Of a DNA stretch of 64,000 bases, positions 38,532 to 47,780 are shown in pieces (within the stretch, counting starts at the first letter, position 1; the number at the start of each line of letters is the position of its first letter). The notes below the pieces were generated by a model. It worked only from the letters and a program-made list of their open reading frames with translations. It did not search any database and was not told the DNA's origin. The stretch lies in contig NZ_JAMFLI010000005.1 of NCBI RefSeq assembly GCF_023502145.1, positions 124,001 through 188,000 of the forward strand, read 5' to 3'. The translations under genes were made by a program, and so were the position numbers. This DNA is from Craterilacuibacter sp. RT1T. Its GTDB lineage: Bacteria > Pseudomonadota > Gammaproteobacteria > Burkholderiales > Chromobacteriaceae.

Positions 38532-40817
38532 ATGCAAGTACAACTAAAAAAAACCGCCTGCGCCGTCACGCTGGCACTGAGCTTGGGCGCAGCACAAGCA
38601 GGGGCGATCAATGGCATCTGGTTCTTCGGCGACAGCCTGACGGATGGCGGTGCCTATAGCGGCATCGGTGGCTTACCCACCGGTTCGCGCTGGACCACCG
38701 ATAACGCGCCCAACCACGCCGATGTACTGGCCGCTGCGCTAGGGTTGAAATCAGCTGCCACCAATACCGGCTACAACCCGAGCGGCAACAACTACGCCCA
38801 AGGCGGTGCGCAGTCCTCCGAAACAAATAACACAGGCCCCTTCTCGCCCATCAGCGATGAAGAACGGGCAAAACAGTACAATGTCTCGCTACAAGATTTA
38901 CCAGATCAAGTTAAAGCCTATACCGACACCTTAAAAAGCAAACCAGCCAACCCGAATGCACTCTACTTTGTATGGTCGGGCGGCAATGACATCCCGGTTG
39001 CCGCTGCCATCGGCGCTGCGCAAGGCAGTGCAGCCGCACAAGCGAGCATCGCCGGCTCGGCTACATCGCTGGCAAGGCAACTGGGCACACTCAAGGCCGC
39101 CGGTGCCAAGCTGATGATGGCACCCAACCTGCCCGCTTTCGGCAATACCCCGGCAGCCTTGCTCGCCGTACTGCAAACCGCCACCGGCTACCGCAGCGAT
39201 ATTCCCGAGTCCCAGCAGGATGCTCAGGTCGTCGGCTTTTACAAACAGTTGGAGGCTGCTGCCAAACAAGGACTCAGCGCCAGCGCCACACCAAACGCGG
39301 CCGCTCAGAAAGCAGTGACCGATGCCGTACTGGCACAACTGGCACCGGCGTTGGCCAAGGCAGGTATTGCCAAGAAAGTCACAGAAGACGTCACCAAAGA
39401 AATCACAAAGCAGGTAACGGCTGCCATGCCGGCAGGTACGCCGGAAGATGTTATTAAGGCGCAAATCGCAGCCACACTCAAAGCCAGCCTAGCCACACAA
39501 GTCAATACTCTGCTCCCCGGCGCTATTACCGCCAATCTACCCGCGGCAACACAAACGGCTCAGCAGCAACTAACAGAAGGCTACGCCACCGCCCAGACCC
39601 AGCTTAACCAGCTGACCCAGCTATTCAATATGTCGGTCGATACCGGCATCGCAGCCAGCGGCGCCAATGTCATCCGCCCCGATGTCGCCGGCCTGTTTGC
39701 CGCAGCACTAGCCAACCCCAAGGCTTTCGGCGTCGACAACGTCACCGGCAGCCAGTGCGCCAACTCTTCACTGACCTGTAGCAGCAATCCCAAAGCGCGC
39801 GATGCAGCACCGGCTTTGACCTATCTGTTCGCCGATGACCGTCATCCTTCCCCGCTGACCCATCAGGTGATCGGCGACTACTTCGCCACCATCGTGCAGG
39901 CCCCGGCGCTGGCCGATGCACTGGGTCAGGTGCCGCTGTCGGCACGACGCACCGTACGCGAGACGCTGTCGGCACACGCCCGTGCGCTGGATGCGGCACC
40001 ACGCGCCGTCGGCACGGTGGGCGCGCTGGCCAGCGCCGGCTTCGGTCGTGACAATATTGCCGAGGGTGAAATCAAGCCCGAAGCCATCGCCACGCTGGGC
40101 TTTGATTATCAGGCCACGCCTGAGCTTGCACTGGGTGTGGCCTTTAGCGGCGGCAAGGTGAAGTCCGATATCGGCGCCATCGGCAGCTACGACGGCGACT
40201 ACCGTTCACTGTCGGCACTGGCCAATTTACGCCGTGGCCCGCTATGGCTGGATGGCGACGTCTTCCTCGGCAACACCGACATCGACACCAAGCGCAATAT
40301 CAAACTGGGGCCGGTCTATCAGGCCACGCAAACCGGCTCGACCCGCGCCATCCAGATGGGGCTGGCAGTGGAAGGCGGCTACCGCATGCAGCTGGGTGCG
40401 GTCAATACCGGCCCGCAAGCCGGCTTGCGCTACGAGCACATCAAAGTCGGCGCGCTAATCGAAGACAAGCTGGATTTCAGCGCCATGCGCTTTGGTGAAC
40501 AGAAGATCAAGTCACTGGTCGGCAGCATAGGCTGGGGCATCTCGGCACCACTGGGTCGGGCCACGCCTTACGCCAGCGTCAGCTACAACCACGAGTTCAA
40601 GGGCGACGCCCGTGATATCGAGGCGGGTCTGCTCACCACCTCCGGCAATTTTGTCACCCAGAGTCTGGCGCTCGCCAAAAACTGGACCGATCTGTCAGCC
40701 GGCGTCAGCGTGGCGCTGGCGAAAGACCTCACCGCTTTCGTGCAGGCCAACGGCACGGCAGGACGCGATGACGGCAATAGCTGGGGCGGCAATATCGGCC
40801 TGAACATGAATTTCTAA
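38532..40817 (+). CDS. autotransporter GDSL/SGNH esterase with an unusual insertion
   Basis: A 761-residue EstA-like autotransporter: signal peptide (about 1-23), SGNH hydrolase domain and a C-terminal outer-membrane beta-barrel (about 490-761) ending in Phe. FGDSLTDGG carries the nucleophile Ser35, SGGND (about 149-153) is block III, and DDRHPS gives Asp435 and His438. Between blocks III and V lies an Ala/Thr/Gln/Lys-rich, helix-prone stretch (about 245-355) not expected in the compact SGNH fold. The product would be displayed on the cell surface. The ATG at 38532 follows GAGGGG. It is transcribed alone and ends at a strong hairpin. Confidence 0.9.
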   Translation: MQVQLKKTACAVTLALSLGAAQAGAINGIWFFGDSLTDGGAYSGIGGLPTGSRWTTDNAPNHADVLAAALGLKSAATNTGYNPSGNNYAQGGAQSSETNNTGPFSPISDEERAKQYNVSLQDLPDQVKAYTDTLKSKPANPNALYFVWSGGNDIPVAAAIGAAQGSAAAQASIAGSATSLARQLGTLKAAGAKLMMAPNLPAFGNTPAALLAVLQTATGYRSDIPESQQDAQVVGFYKQLEAAAKQGLSASATPNAAAQKAVTDAVLAQLAPALAKAGIAKKVTEDVTKEITKQVTAAMPAGTPEDVIKAQIAATLKASLATQVNTLLPGAITANLPAATQTAQQQLTEGYATAQTQLNQLTQLFNMSVDTGIAASGANVIRPDVAGLFAAALANPKAFGVDNVTGSQCANSSLTCSSNPKARDAAPALTYLFADDRHPSPLTHQVIGDYFATIVQAPALADALGQVPLSARRTVRETLSAHARALDAAPRAVGTVGALASAGFGRDNIAEGEIKPEAIATLGFDYQATPELALGVAFSGGKVKSDIGAIGSYDGDYRSLSALANLRRGPLWLDGDVFLGNTDIDTKRNIKLGPVYQATQTGSTRAIQMGLAVEGGYRMQLGAVNTGPQAGLRYEHIKVGALIEDKLDFSAMRFGEQKIKSLVGSIGWGISAPLGRATPYASVSYNHEFKGDARDIEAGLLTTSGNFVTQSLALAKNWTDLSAGVSVALAKDLTAFVQANGTAGRDDGNSWGGNIGLNMNF

Positions 40818-40832
40818 GCCGGGTGCCAACAA

Positions 40833-40865
40833 AAACGGCCTGCAGCGTTTGCCTGCAGGCCGTTT
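40833..40865 (+). terminator. terminator of the esterase gene (copy 1)
   Basis: AAACGGCCTGCAG pairs with CTGCAGGCCGTTT around loop CGTTTGC, with AAAA before and a T-rich tail after. The same hairpin recurs at 41216-41250. Confidence 0.9.
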
Positions 40866-40904
40866 GGTTTGGCGACATTCATATTAAAAACCGTGCGTTA
40901 TCGT

Positions 40905-41211
40905 ATGCGATACATCCTATTCATGCGCCAGCCATCCATCCCCGTTAGGCTCGCGCCAGCGCAAAAGCGGCGAACGAGGTTTTAAGCTGGCCTCTGTTTG
41001 AGCGATTCGACGGTAGCGAATCGCGAGTTGGCCAGCGCCTCGTTAGCGGATTTTACGCTGGGGTTTCGCGAGACTTCGAGGGCGCCGGGGATGCAAGGGG
41101 CCGGGCGCGTCCGGCCCCTGCCCGCATGCCGCGCGGAAGTGGCAAGCAAAAATGCGTCCGCGCAGCGGACACAAAACCTATCTGTGCCAGCCCGGAACGG
41201 GGATATAACCT
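40905..41211. repeat. structured dispersed element, copy 1
   Basis: This 307-bp stretch between the esterase and astB is homologous along its whole length to 59571-59885. It contains CCAGCG/CGCTGG (40956-40961 with 41056-41061), AACGAGG/CCTCGTT (40973-40979 with 41038-41044), CTGGCC/GGCCAG and GCGATTCG/CGAATCGC nested in one long hairpin, then GGGGCCGG/CCGGCCCC and GTCCGC/GCGGAC hairpins. Short frames cross it in both copies, but length differences between copies shift the frame. No protein function is likely. Confidence 0.85.
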
Positions 41212-41215
41212 AAAA

Positions 41216-41250
41216 AAAACGGCCTGCAGCGTTTGCCTGCAGGCCGTTTT
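41216..41250 (-). terminator. terminator of astB (copy 2 of the same hairpin)
   Basis: Same stem-loop as 40833-40865 (14-bp stem, identical loop), now with A and T runs on both sides, just past the astB stop codon. The two copies bracket the dispersed element. Confidence 0.9.
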
Positions 41251-41268
41251 GTTTTCCGTGCATCCAAC

Positions 41269-42612
41269 TTAACGCTGGAACGGGTACACCGCCCCCAGGC
41301 CCAGAATGACCGACAACTCGTCCAGCGCCGTACGGCACTCGATCAGGAGGGTCGGGTCGGCCAGATCGGCGGCGCTCAGGCGGTCGCGGTAATGGCGCGC
41401 CACCCAGTCATTCAACGTGGCAAACAGACTGTCGTTCATCCACACCTTGGGGTTGACCGCCGCCACTTCGGCCTCGGTCAGCGCCACGCGCAAGCGCAGG
41501 CAGGCCGGGCCGCCGCCGTTTTGCATCGACTGCTTAAGATCGAAAACCTTGAGTTCGGCAATCACGCCATCGCTCGCCAGCAGCTTTTCCAGGTACGCCC
41601 ATACCCGTGGCGTGTTCTGGCACTCCTGCGGCACCACCAGAATCATGCGCCCGTCGGCGCGGGTCAGCAGCTGGCTGTTAAACAGATAGGACTTCACCGC
41701 TTCGGCCACGCTGACCTCGCTGTCCGGCACCTCGATCGACTGGAAGCGCCCACCCAGCGCCGAGAGCTTGTCCGACAGTTCGGCCAAGACCTGTGCCTGA
41801 TCGAGAAAAGCGTGCTCATGATGGAACAGCACTTCGCCATTACCGACCGCAATCACATCATTGTGGAACACGCCGGCATCGATGGTAGCGGGGAGCTGCT
41901 GTGCATACACCACGCGCGCCTCCGACAAGCCATGCAGGCGGGCGACCGCCTGGCAGGCTTCCCGCGTCTGGCGGGCAGGAAAACGCTCAGGTTTGGGGCG
42001 ACTGGCATCAAACGCCGCCTGACCGTAGACAAAAAATTCCACCCCGGCAGCGCCATAGTCGCGACAGAAGCGGGTGTGATTGGCCGCGCCTTCATCACCG
42101 AAATGCATCTGCGCCGGCAAGGCCGGATGATGGGCAAAGTGTGCCTCGTCGGCAAACATCGCGCCTAAGATTCGGCCGGTGACCGGATGCTCGATGGCGC
42201 GGTGAAACTTGTTATTAAGGTTGGCCGGGGTGAAATGCACGCGCCGGTCCACAGTGTCGCCCGAAGGGCTGACGGTCGCAGCGTTGGCAGTCCACATCGG
42301 CGAAGCCGAACACACCGCTGCCAGAATGGCCGGAGCCTCTTTGCCGGCTTGTGCAATCACCTCGGCATCGCTGCCGGCAAAGCCCAGGCGGCGCAAGCTG
42401 GCCACATCCGGGCGCTCGTGTGGAGCCAGTACGCCCTGTTTGAAGCCCAGGTCGGCCAGCGCCTTCATCTTGGCCAGCCCCTGCTGTGCGGCCAGGCGCG
42501 GATTGGAAACGGCGCTGCCATTACGGGTTGAGGCCACATTGCCATGCGACAGGCCGGCATAGTTGTGGGTCGGGCCGACCAGCCCGTCAAAATTGGCTTC
42601 AAATGCTTGCAT
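41269..42612 (-). CDS. astB: N-succinylarginine dihydrolase
   Basis: The second enzyme of the arginine succinyltransferase pathway: N2-succinylarginine to succinylornithine, ammonia and CO2. The 447 residues equal the E. coli length. [35 protein letters not shown] (pieces) and [13 protein letters not shown] near the C-terminus, with the catalytic Cys in the last, are typical. The ATG at 42612 follows GTGAAG. It is the last gene of the minus-strand unit beginning with aotJ. Confidence 0.96.
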   Translation of the reverse strand: MQAFEANFDGLVGPTHNYAGLSHGNVASTRNGSAVSNPRLAAQQGLAKMKALADLGFKQGVLAPHERPDVASLRRLGFAGSDAEVIAQAGKEAPAILAAVCSASPMWTANAATVSPSGDTVDRRVHFTPANLNNKFHRAIEHPVTGRILGAMFADEAHFAHHPALPAQMHFGDEGAANHTRFCRDYGAAGVEFFVYGQAAFDASRPKPERFPARQTREACQAVARLHGLSEARVVYAQQLPATIDAGVFHNDVIAVGNGEVLFHHEHAFLDQAQVLAELSDKLSALGGRFQSIEVPDSEVSVAEAVKSYLFNSQLLTRADGRMILVVPQECQNTPRVWAYLEKLLASDGVIAELKVFDLKQSMQNGGGPACLRLRVALTEAEVAAVNPKVWMNDSLFATLNDWVARHYRDRLSAADLADPTLLIECRTALDELSVILGLGAVYPFQR

Positions 42613-42649
42613 GGTTCTTCACTTTCTTGTCAACGTGACCGCTCGCGGG

Positions 42650-43642
42650 TCAGTTCAATGCCAGTGCGCGCACGCTGTCGTGCGCGTCCAGCTGTAATTT
42701 CGCCAGCGTGGCGGCGCTGATACGCAGCGCCCCATCCACCCGCTCGGCATCGGCGACCAGTACGACAAAATCCTCTGCGCGCCGGTTGGACAACATAAAA
42801 CGCGTGCCGCTACGAACCTCGCCCACGCACAGCGCCAGCACCTGGCTCTGGCTGACCGTCCGCAGCTGCGCTATGTCCCCGCGCAAAACCGGCCCGCCAT
42901 CGAACAGGTCGATGTAACCGCTGGCATGCAGGCCTTCCTCGTTCAGCAGGCGTACCGCCCCCATCGAGTCGGGATGAACCTGCCCGATTGCCGCACGGGC
43001 GGCGGGCGGCAACATATCGGTAAACAGTGTCTGCTGCGGCATCAGCGCCGCAATGGCGGCACAAGCTCCGGTGCCGCGCAAATAATCGGCACGGGCAAAC
43101 TCGACCCGGAAAAACTGCCGCCCCAAACCATTCCAGAACGGCGAGACCCCGCTTTCATCGTTGATGCCACGAATTTCGGCCGTCAGCTGCGCAGCAAAAA
43201 GCTCGGGAAAGTCGGCAATAAACATCAACCGGGAGCGCGACAGCAAGGCGCCACGCCCCATGGAGCGCCATGCTGGCGCCAGAAACAGCGTACACAGGGC
43301 ACTGGCCCCCGTCAGATCATTGCCCAGCGTCAGCGTAGCCAGGCGCCGCGCGATGCCGGCCTCACGCGCCATGCGCACGGTCAGCCCCTGGCGGTAGTAA
43401 TAGCTGGGCTCCTTCAGGCCAATCGCCCCCTCCAGCCCCGACACACCGATCAACTCGCCCGCTTGCTCCAGCACAAACAGCCAGCTGCGATCTTCTGAGG
43501 CAGGTCCCGAGCTCAGCGATGCTTCGATACGGCGCGCGAGCACCTCCTCATGGTGCGGCAACGTGGTCAGACCGATCCCGCAATTGCTAGCCAGCGCCAT
43601 CAGCGCGGGCAAATCCTCGCGGCGAATAGAACGTACCCGCAT
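42650..43642 (-). CDS. aruG: arginine N-succinyltransferase, beta subunit
   Basis: AruF and AruG together transfer succinyl from succinyl-CoA to arginine (or ornithine), opening the pathway. The 330-residue protein begins MRVRSIRREDLPALMALA, contains the AstA-family stretch LCTLFLAPAWRSMGRGALLSRSRL (pieces LFLAPAWR, LLSRSR), FWNGLGRQFF and SGYIDLFDGGPVLRGD. It is the diverged partner of aruF next door; the two overlap by one base (TGATG), so translation is coupled. Subunit naming follows the Pseudomonas order F then G. Confidence 0.92.
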   Translation of the reverse strand: MRVRSIRREDLPALMALASNCGIGLTTLPHHEEVLARRIEASLSSGPASEDRSWLFVLEQAGELIGVSGLEGAIGLKEPSYYYRQGLTVRMAREAGIARRLATLTLGNDLTGASALCTLFLAPAWRSMGRGALLSRSRLMFIADFPELFAAQLTAEIRGINDESGVSPFWNGLGRQFFRVEFARADYLRGTGACAAIAALMPQQTLFTDMLPPAARAAIGQVHPDSMGAVRLLNEEGLHASGYIDLFDGGPVLRGDIAQLRTVSQSQVLALCVGEVRSGTRFMLSNRRAEDFVVLVADAERVDGALRISAATLAKLQLDAHDSVRALALN

Positions 43643-44679
43643 CAGGCGCTCCTTTCAGGTGTCTGCCACAGGGGCACCGCACGCACGCACTCGCCGGTGC
43701 GCACGCCCAGCGCCGCTGCCGCCTCGCTATCCAGTTGCAAGCCGCCAGCGACAAGCACGCCCGGCGCCACGAGAGCCCGAAACCCCTGCAAACGCTGGTT
43801 GGCAAGCAAAAACAACTCTCCGTCACCGACAAGCGGCACAACTTCTACCGCTAATACGCAACTGGCGGCCACGGTATAGAGCGCAGAGAGGCGGCCAAGC
43901 AAAATAGGCCCGCCATCGAAAATATCGATATAGTTTTCAGTCTCGAAGCCTTCACGCGACAGGATGTCGTAAGGCAGCAAAGAGTCATCCCCCACCTCCC
44001 CCATCACCGCTTGTGCCTCATCCGACAACAGCGGTACATAGACCGGCTGCTGCGGCATCAACTCGCCCAGAAACTTGCGCCCGCGCGCGCCGCACAGCGC
44101 CTCGGCTTCGTGGTAGTCCAGCCCGAAGTAAACGCGACCGACCGAGTCCCAGAACGGCGAGCCTTGTTCCTGATCCCACACCCCCAGCATGGCGGACACC
44201 ACGGTGTCGGCAAAACGTGCCGGCCAATTGGCGGCAAACAATAAGCGCGCACGCGACAGCAGTTCGGACTCGGCGGTGCCGGCCAGATCCGGGCGGATAT
44301 AAAAAGACACCATCAGCGAGTGTGCGGTCAGGTCGTGACACAGGGACAGGACATGAATGTGATTGACGATGCCCAGCTCGCTGGAGGCATGCACCAGCGA
44401 CTCATTGCGGAAACTGTAAAAAGGCTCGTTAAAGCCGGCAACCGCATTCAGCCCGCACACCCCGGCCAACTCACCGCTTTGGCCATCCTCCAGCACGAAG
44501 AAATAACGCTCTTCACCGCGAAAGCCCACCTCGGCGGCCAGCGAGTTTTCGCTGGCCAGGATGCGCGCCAGCAAAACCTGCCGGTCCGCCGGCAAAGAGG
44601 TCACGCCAACCGGACTGGCCGCAGCCAGCCGCTCGATTGCCGGCAAATCATGTACACAGGCGGGGCGTAGCACAAACAT
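43642..44679 (-). CDS. aruF: arginine N-succinyltransferase, alpha subunit
   Basis: A 345-residue AstA-family protein: MFVLRPACVHDLPAIERLA, LFYIRPDLAGTAESELLSRARLLF-type core (here SFYIRPDLAG and LLSRARLLFAA), FWDSVGRVYFGLDYHEAEAL and NYIDIFDGGPILLGR. Two subunits rather than one AstA are found in Pseudomonas and several betaproteobacteria. The ATG at 44679 is used; a TTG two codons upstream is the other option. A candidate ArgR half-site lies about 80 bp upstream, between argR and aruF, so the catabolic genes may have their own promoter. Confidence 0.93.
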   Translation of the reverse strand: MFVLRPACVHDLPAIERLAAASPVGVTSLPADRQVLLARILASENSLAAEVGFRGEERYFFVLEDGQSGELAGVCGLNAVAGFNEPFYSFRNESLVHASSELGIVNHIHVLSLCHDLTAHSLMVSFYIRPDLAGTAESELLSRARLLFAANWPARFADTVVSAMLGVWDQEQGSPFWDSVGRVYFGLDYHEAEALCGARGRKFLGELMPQQPVYVPLLSDEAQAVMGEVGDDSLLPYDILSREGFETENYIDIFDGGPILLGRLSALYTVAASCVLAVEVVPLVGDGELFLLANQRLQGFRALVAPGVLVAGGLQLDSEAAAALGVRTGECVRAVPLWQTPERSA

Positions 44680-44750
44680 GATCAATCTCGCTAAAACAGG
44701 CCGCTTCAGCCCGGTGGGATATCTACGATTCTAAATCAGCAAAGCAGCCA

Positions 44751-44772
44751 ACAATTGTCCGCTGGCGACAGC
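44751..44772 (-). promoter_or_regulatory. candidate ArgR site upstream of aruF
   Basis: On the minus strand TGTCGC (44770-44765) is followed by eight bases and AA (44756-44755), an exact fit to TGTCGC-N8-AA, the half-site I recall for the AraC-type ArgR of Pseudomonas aeruginosa. It lies in the 98-bp gap between argR and aruF. Confidence 0.5.
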
Positions 44773-44777
44773 TTGTT

Positions 44778-45743
44778 TCAGCTGGCGCGCTGGGCACTGC
44801 GCCGCTCGTCGCGCGGGGTATGGCCGAAGTGATTGCGATAGGCACTGGAAAAGTGCGGGCCGGAAGAAAAACCGCAGGACAGACCGATCTGGATAATCGA
44901 TTGGCTGCTTTGCCTGAGCAACTGGCGCGCGCGCTCCAGCCTGAGCTCCAGATAATACTGCGAGGGCACACGGTCCAGAAACTGGCGAAACAGGCGCTCG
45001 AGTTGGCGACGCGAAATGCACACCAGTTGCGCAATCTCGTCGGTCGTCAGCAGTTCCTCCAGATTCGCTTCCATCAACTGCACCGCGCTGACCAGCTTGG
45101 GATCGGCGGCTCCGATGCTGGCCATCAAGGGCACGCGCTGGCGCTCGTCGCCACGGCGCTGGCGCTCCATCAGCAAGTTTTCAGCCACGACGCCGGTTGG
45201 CGGCGCTTCCGGCAAACGGCTGATCAGGTGCAACAGGCAATCGGCCAGCGCGAGGCCTCCGGCACAACTGGCGTGGCCGTGTTCCAGTGCATAGAGCTGG
45301 CCGGACTGCGCGACGGCGGGATAATACTCGGCAAAGCCTTCAGATAGCGTCCAGTGCACCGCCACCCGGCTGGCCGCATATAAGCCGGCGGCCGCCAAGC
45401 TGAACACGCCGGCGCGCACGCCGCACAATATGCTCCCCGCACGCGCACATGCGGCCAGCCGGGTCACCAGCGGCGACGCTGGCGTCATTTTTTCCGGCAT
45501 GTCACCGGCCAATACCAGCAACAAAGCGGCAGCAGGCAAGGCGCTGTCAAAAGCGGCATCCACCGCCCATGCGCGCCCGGCGGCCGCCTTGACCGGCTGG
45601 CCATCGACCGAGACCCAGTGCAGGACAAAACGCGCGCGCCGGGCATTAAAGCTTGCCACGCAGTCGGACACGATACCGGCTTCGGTTTCGCTAAACCCCG
45701 GCAATAGCAGAACGCGAATCAGGGTGGCAGGCGTATCAGCCAT
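44778..45743 (-). CDS. argR: AraC-family arginine regulator (ArgR type)
   Basis: A 321-residue regulator of the GlxA type: an N-terminal DJ-1/PfpI-like domain (IRVLLLPGFSETEAGIVSD, GVRAGVFSLAAAGLY) and a C-terminal AraC DNA-binding domain (TTDEIAQLVCISRRQLERLF and GLSCGFSSGPHFSSAYRNHFGHTP). Position directly after aotP and before aruF matches the P. aeruginosa aotJQMOP-argR operon, whose ArgR activates arginine uptake and the succinyltransferase pathway in response to arginine. This is not the E. coli-type ArgR repressor. Part of the same transcript as the transporter. Confidence 0.9.
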   Translation of the reverse strand: MADTPATLIRVLLLPGFSETEAGIVSDCVASFNARRARFVLHWVSVDGQPVKAAAGRAWAVDAAFDSALPAAALLLVLAGDMPEKMTPASPLVTRLAACARAGSILCGVRAGVFSLAAAGLYAASRVAVHWTLSEGFAEYYPAVAQSGQLYALEHGHASCAGGLALADCLLHLISRLPEAPPTGVVAENLLMERQRRGDERQRVPLMASIGAADPKLVSAVQLMEANLEELLTTDEIAQLVCISRRQLERLFRQFLDRVPSQYYLELRLERARQLLRQSSQSIIQIGLSCGFSSGPHFSSAYRNHFGHTPRDERRSAQRAS

Positions 45744-45751
45744 CGCTGCAA

Positions 45752-46597
45752 TCAGCGCGTTTTGCTCAGAAACTGCTGCAGGCGCTCGCTTTGCGGGTTG
45801 GCCAGAATCGCTTTCGGACAGCCCTCCTCCTCGACCCGGCCCTGATGCAGAAACATCACATGGTTGGCCACATCACGGGCGAAACCCATCTCGTGGGTGA
45901 CCACCACCATGGTGCGCCCTTCTTCCGCCAGCGTACGCATCACCTTGAGCACCTCCCCCACCAGCTCCGGGTCCAGCGCCGATGTCGGCTCGTCAAACAG
46001 CATCACCTCGGGTTCGACGGCCAGGGCACGGGCAATCGCTACGCGCTGCTGCTGGCCGCCGGACATATGCGCCGGGTACTTGTCCTCGACACCGGACAGG
46101 CCGACCTTGGCCAGATAAGCGCGCGCACGCGCCACTGCCTCGTCCTTGTTCACACCCAGTACATGCACCGGCGCTTCGATAATGTTTTCCAGTACCGTCA
46201 TATGCGCCCACAGATTGAAGTGCTGGAACACCATAGCCAGACGCGAACGCATCTTTTGCAACTGCGCCTCGCGTGCCGCCTTGAGCATACCGTCCTTGGC
46301 CTTGACCAGTTCCAGCTCTTCGCCGGCCACAACGATGCGGCCGGTATGCGGGCGCTCCAGCATATTAATGCAGCGCAAAAAGGTACTCTTGCCCGAGCCG
46401 CTGGAACCGATGATGCTGATCACGTCACCGGCGTGGGCCGTCAACGACAGGCCCTTAAGCACCTCATGGCTGCCGTAACTCTTGTGCAGGTTTTCTACCT
46501 GCAGTTTCAGCGCCCGGCCAGCTGGTGACTGCCCCGCAGGGGAAGACAGGGTTGCGGTGGCTTCGCTGTGGAACTGGCTGCTTTGTACTTCCATCAT
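45752..46597 (-). CDS. aotP: arginine/ornithine ABC transporter ATPase
   Basis: A 281-residue amino-acid importer ATPase of the HisP/ArtP group: [18 protein letters not shown] (Walker A), [12 protein letters not shown] (Q-loop), [33 protein letters not shown] and [12 protein letters not shown] stretch of about 30 polar residues precedes the usual N-terminus ([18 protein letters not shown]). Starts at tandem ATGs (46597, 46594) after CAGGAG. It follows aotO and precedes argR by eight bases. Confidence 0.92.
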   Translation of the reverse strand: MMEVQSSQFHSEATATLSSPAGQSPAGRALKLQVENLHKSYGSHEVLKGLSLTAHAGDVISIIGSSGSGKSTFLRCINMLERPHTGRIVVAGEELELVKAKDGMLKAAREAQLQKMRSRLAMVFQHFNLWAHMTVLENIIEAPVHVLGVNKDEAVARARAYLAKVGLSGVEDKYPAHMSGGQQQRVAIARALAVEPEVMLFDEPTSALDPELVGEVLKVMRTLAEEGRTMVVVTHEMGFARDVANHVMFLHQGRVEEEGCPKAILANPQSERLQQFLSKTR

Positions 46598-46653
46598 GGT
46601 TGTCTCCTGGCGAGCTCTTGCTGGCTCTTGTATGAAAGGGTAAGCGGGATGAC

Positions 46654-47772
46654 TCAGGCACTGAGCAGGTAACCGCTACGAAACGGTATGCTACCTGCAA
46701 TCTTGCCAAGGTTCATCCCGGCAATTGCATAACGGCGACTCTCACGGGCATAAAACACCCCGCTCACCGTAGACTTCAACAACACCACGGCGCCGGATAG
46801 CGGATTAAGCAACTCGCACACGGTTTGCCCCGCCTCAATCCACTCGCCAACGCGGGCACGGTAAACGATCACACCGGGTAGCGGCGCGATCAGCGTCTCG
46901 GAACCGGTCAGCGGTGTAGCCTGGCAACGCGCAGCAGGCAGCGCCGGTTTTTCGCCGGCGATCACGCCGCGGTAAACCAGAAAATCAAACAGCCGGTCGG
47001 CATCCTGTTCGGCCAGTTGATGGCAAACCTCGGCCTCGCCGCGCAACTCGACGGTGACGGCAAGACAAGCCAGCGCCAGCGGAATATCACGGGGCAGATG
47101 CTCGGCCAGTTTCCACCAGATCTGGCTCATGGCTTCATCAAAAGACTGGCCGCCGCTGCCTTTGGCATGCAGCACCGCTTCGGCTTCCATCAAACGCGAC
47201 AACGGTTCCAGCTGTTCAAGATACGGGGTTTCGCTATACAGATGCAGCACCGCCTCGAAGTCGGCATGCAGATCCAGCACCACATCGGCGTCAAAAGCCA
47301 GCGACACCAGCGTGTGGCGCAAGCCGGCCAGCTCGGTAGCCGGAGCCTGCGCCGCCAGAAACGCGCGCATGGCCGCGCGCACCAGGCGCGTATTGGCGTC
47401 TGCGTCGCTGCCCAGTTGCGGTCGTAGCGTTGCGCCAAGTTCGGCGTAAAAGTCGGGGTAGTGGCGGTTGAAGTTCTCACCGCTGGCAAAATCGAAACGC
47501 CCCATGGCATCGTGCATCAGGCTTTGTTCAAGTCCGACGGGGTTGGCGACCGGCACCAGCACGACCTCGCCTTGCAAGCGCCCATCCGCTTCTGCCTGAG
47601 CCAGGCGGGCTTTCAAGTGATGGCAAACCAGCAAGCCCGGAATCTCGTCGGCATGCAGGCCGGCCTGGATATACACCTTCTGGCCTTGGCCGGGCTCGCC
47701 AAAATGAAAACTCTCGATGCGGCGCTGGCTGCCAAGGCTCTTGGCCGGCAAAGGGTGATGCTGAATATGCAT
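46654..47772 (-). CDS. aotO: AotO-like succinylglutamate desuccinylase/aspartoacylase family protein
   Basis: A 372-residue M14-type metallo-hydrolase. AGLHADEIPG supplies the zinc-binding HxxE and VLDLHADFEAVLHLY the third ligand; a lipoyl-like barrel follows (PLPGVIVYRARVGEWIEAG). Families of this type remove acyl groups from amino acids. AotO is a member of the P. aeruginosa aot operon with unclear function, and need not be AstE, the desuccinylase that ends the pathway. The ATG at 47772 follows GAGG; the frame is open upstream. Placed between aotM and aotP. Confidence 0.85.
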   Translation of the reverse strand: MHIQHHPLPAKSLGSQRRIESFHFGEPGQGQKVYIQAGLHADEIPGLLVCHHLKARLAQAEADGRLQGEVVLVPVANPVGLEQSLMHDAMGRFDFASGENFNRHYPDFYAELGATLRPQLGSDADANTRLVRAAMRAFLAAQAPATELAGLRHTLVSLAFDADVVLDLHADFEAVLHLYSETPYLEQLEPLSRLMEAEAVLHAKGSGGQSFDEAMSQIWWKLAEHLPRDIPLALACLAVTVELRGEAEVCHQLAEQDADRLFDFLVYRGVIAGEKPALPAARCQATPLTGSETLIAPLPGVIVYRARVGEWIEAGQTVCELLNPLSGAVVLLKSTVSGVFYARESRRYAIAGMNLGKIAGSIPFRSGYLLSA

Positions 47773-47780
47773 GACGGGCC

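Noticed and set aside
40998-41213. A 71-codon frame similar to one at 59664-59882 (both begin MSDSTVANRELASAS)
   Set aside because: The likeness comes from the shared DNA element. Insertions between copies shift the frame halfway and there is no ribosome binding site, while base-paired positions covary. The element is better explained as structured nucleic acid.
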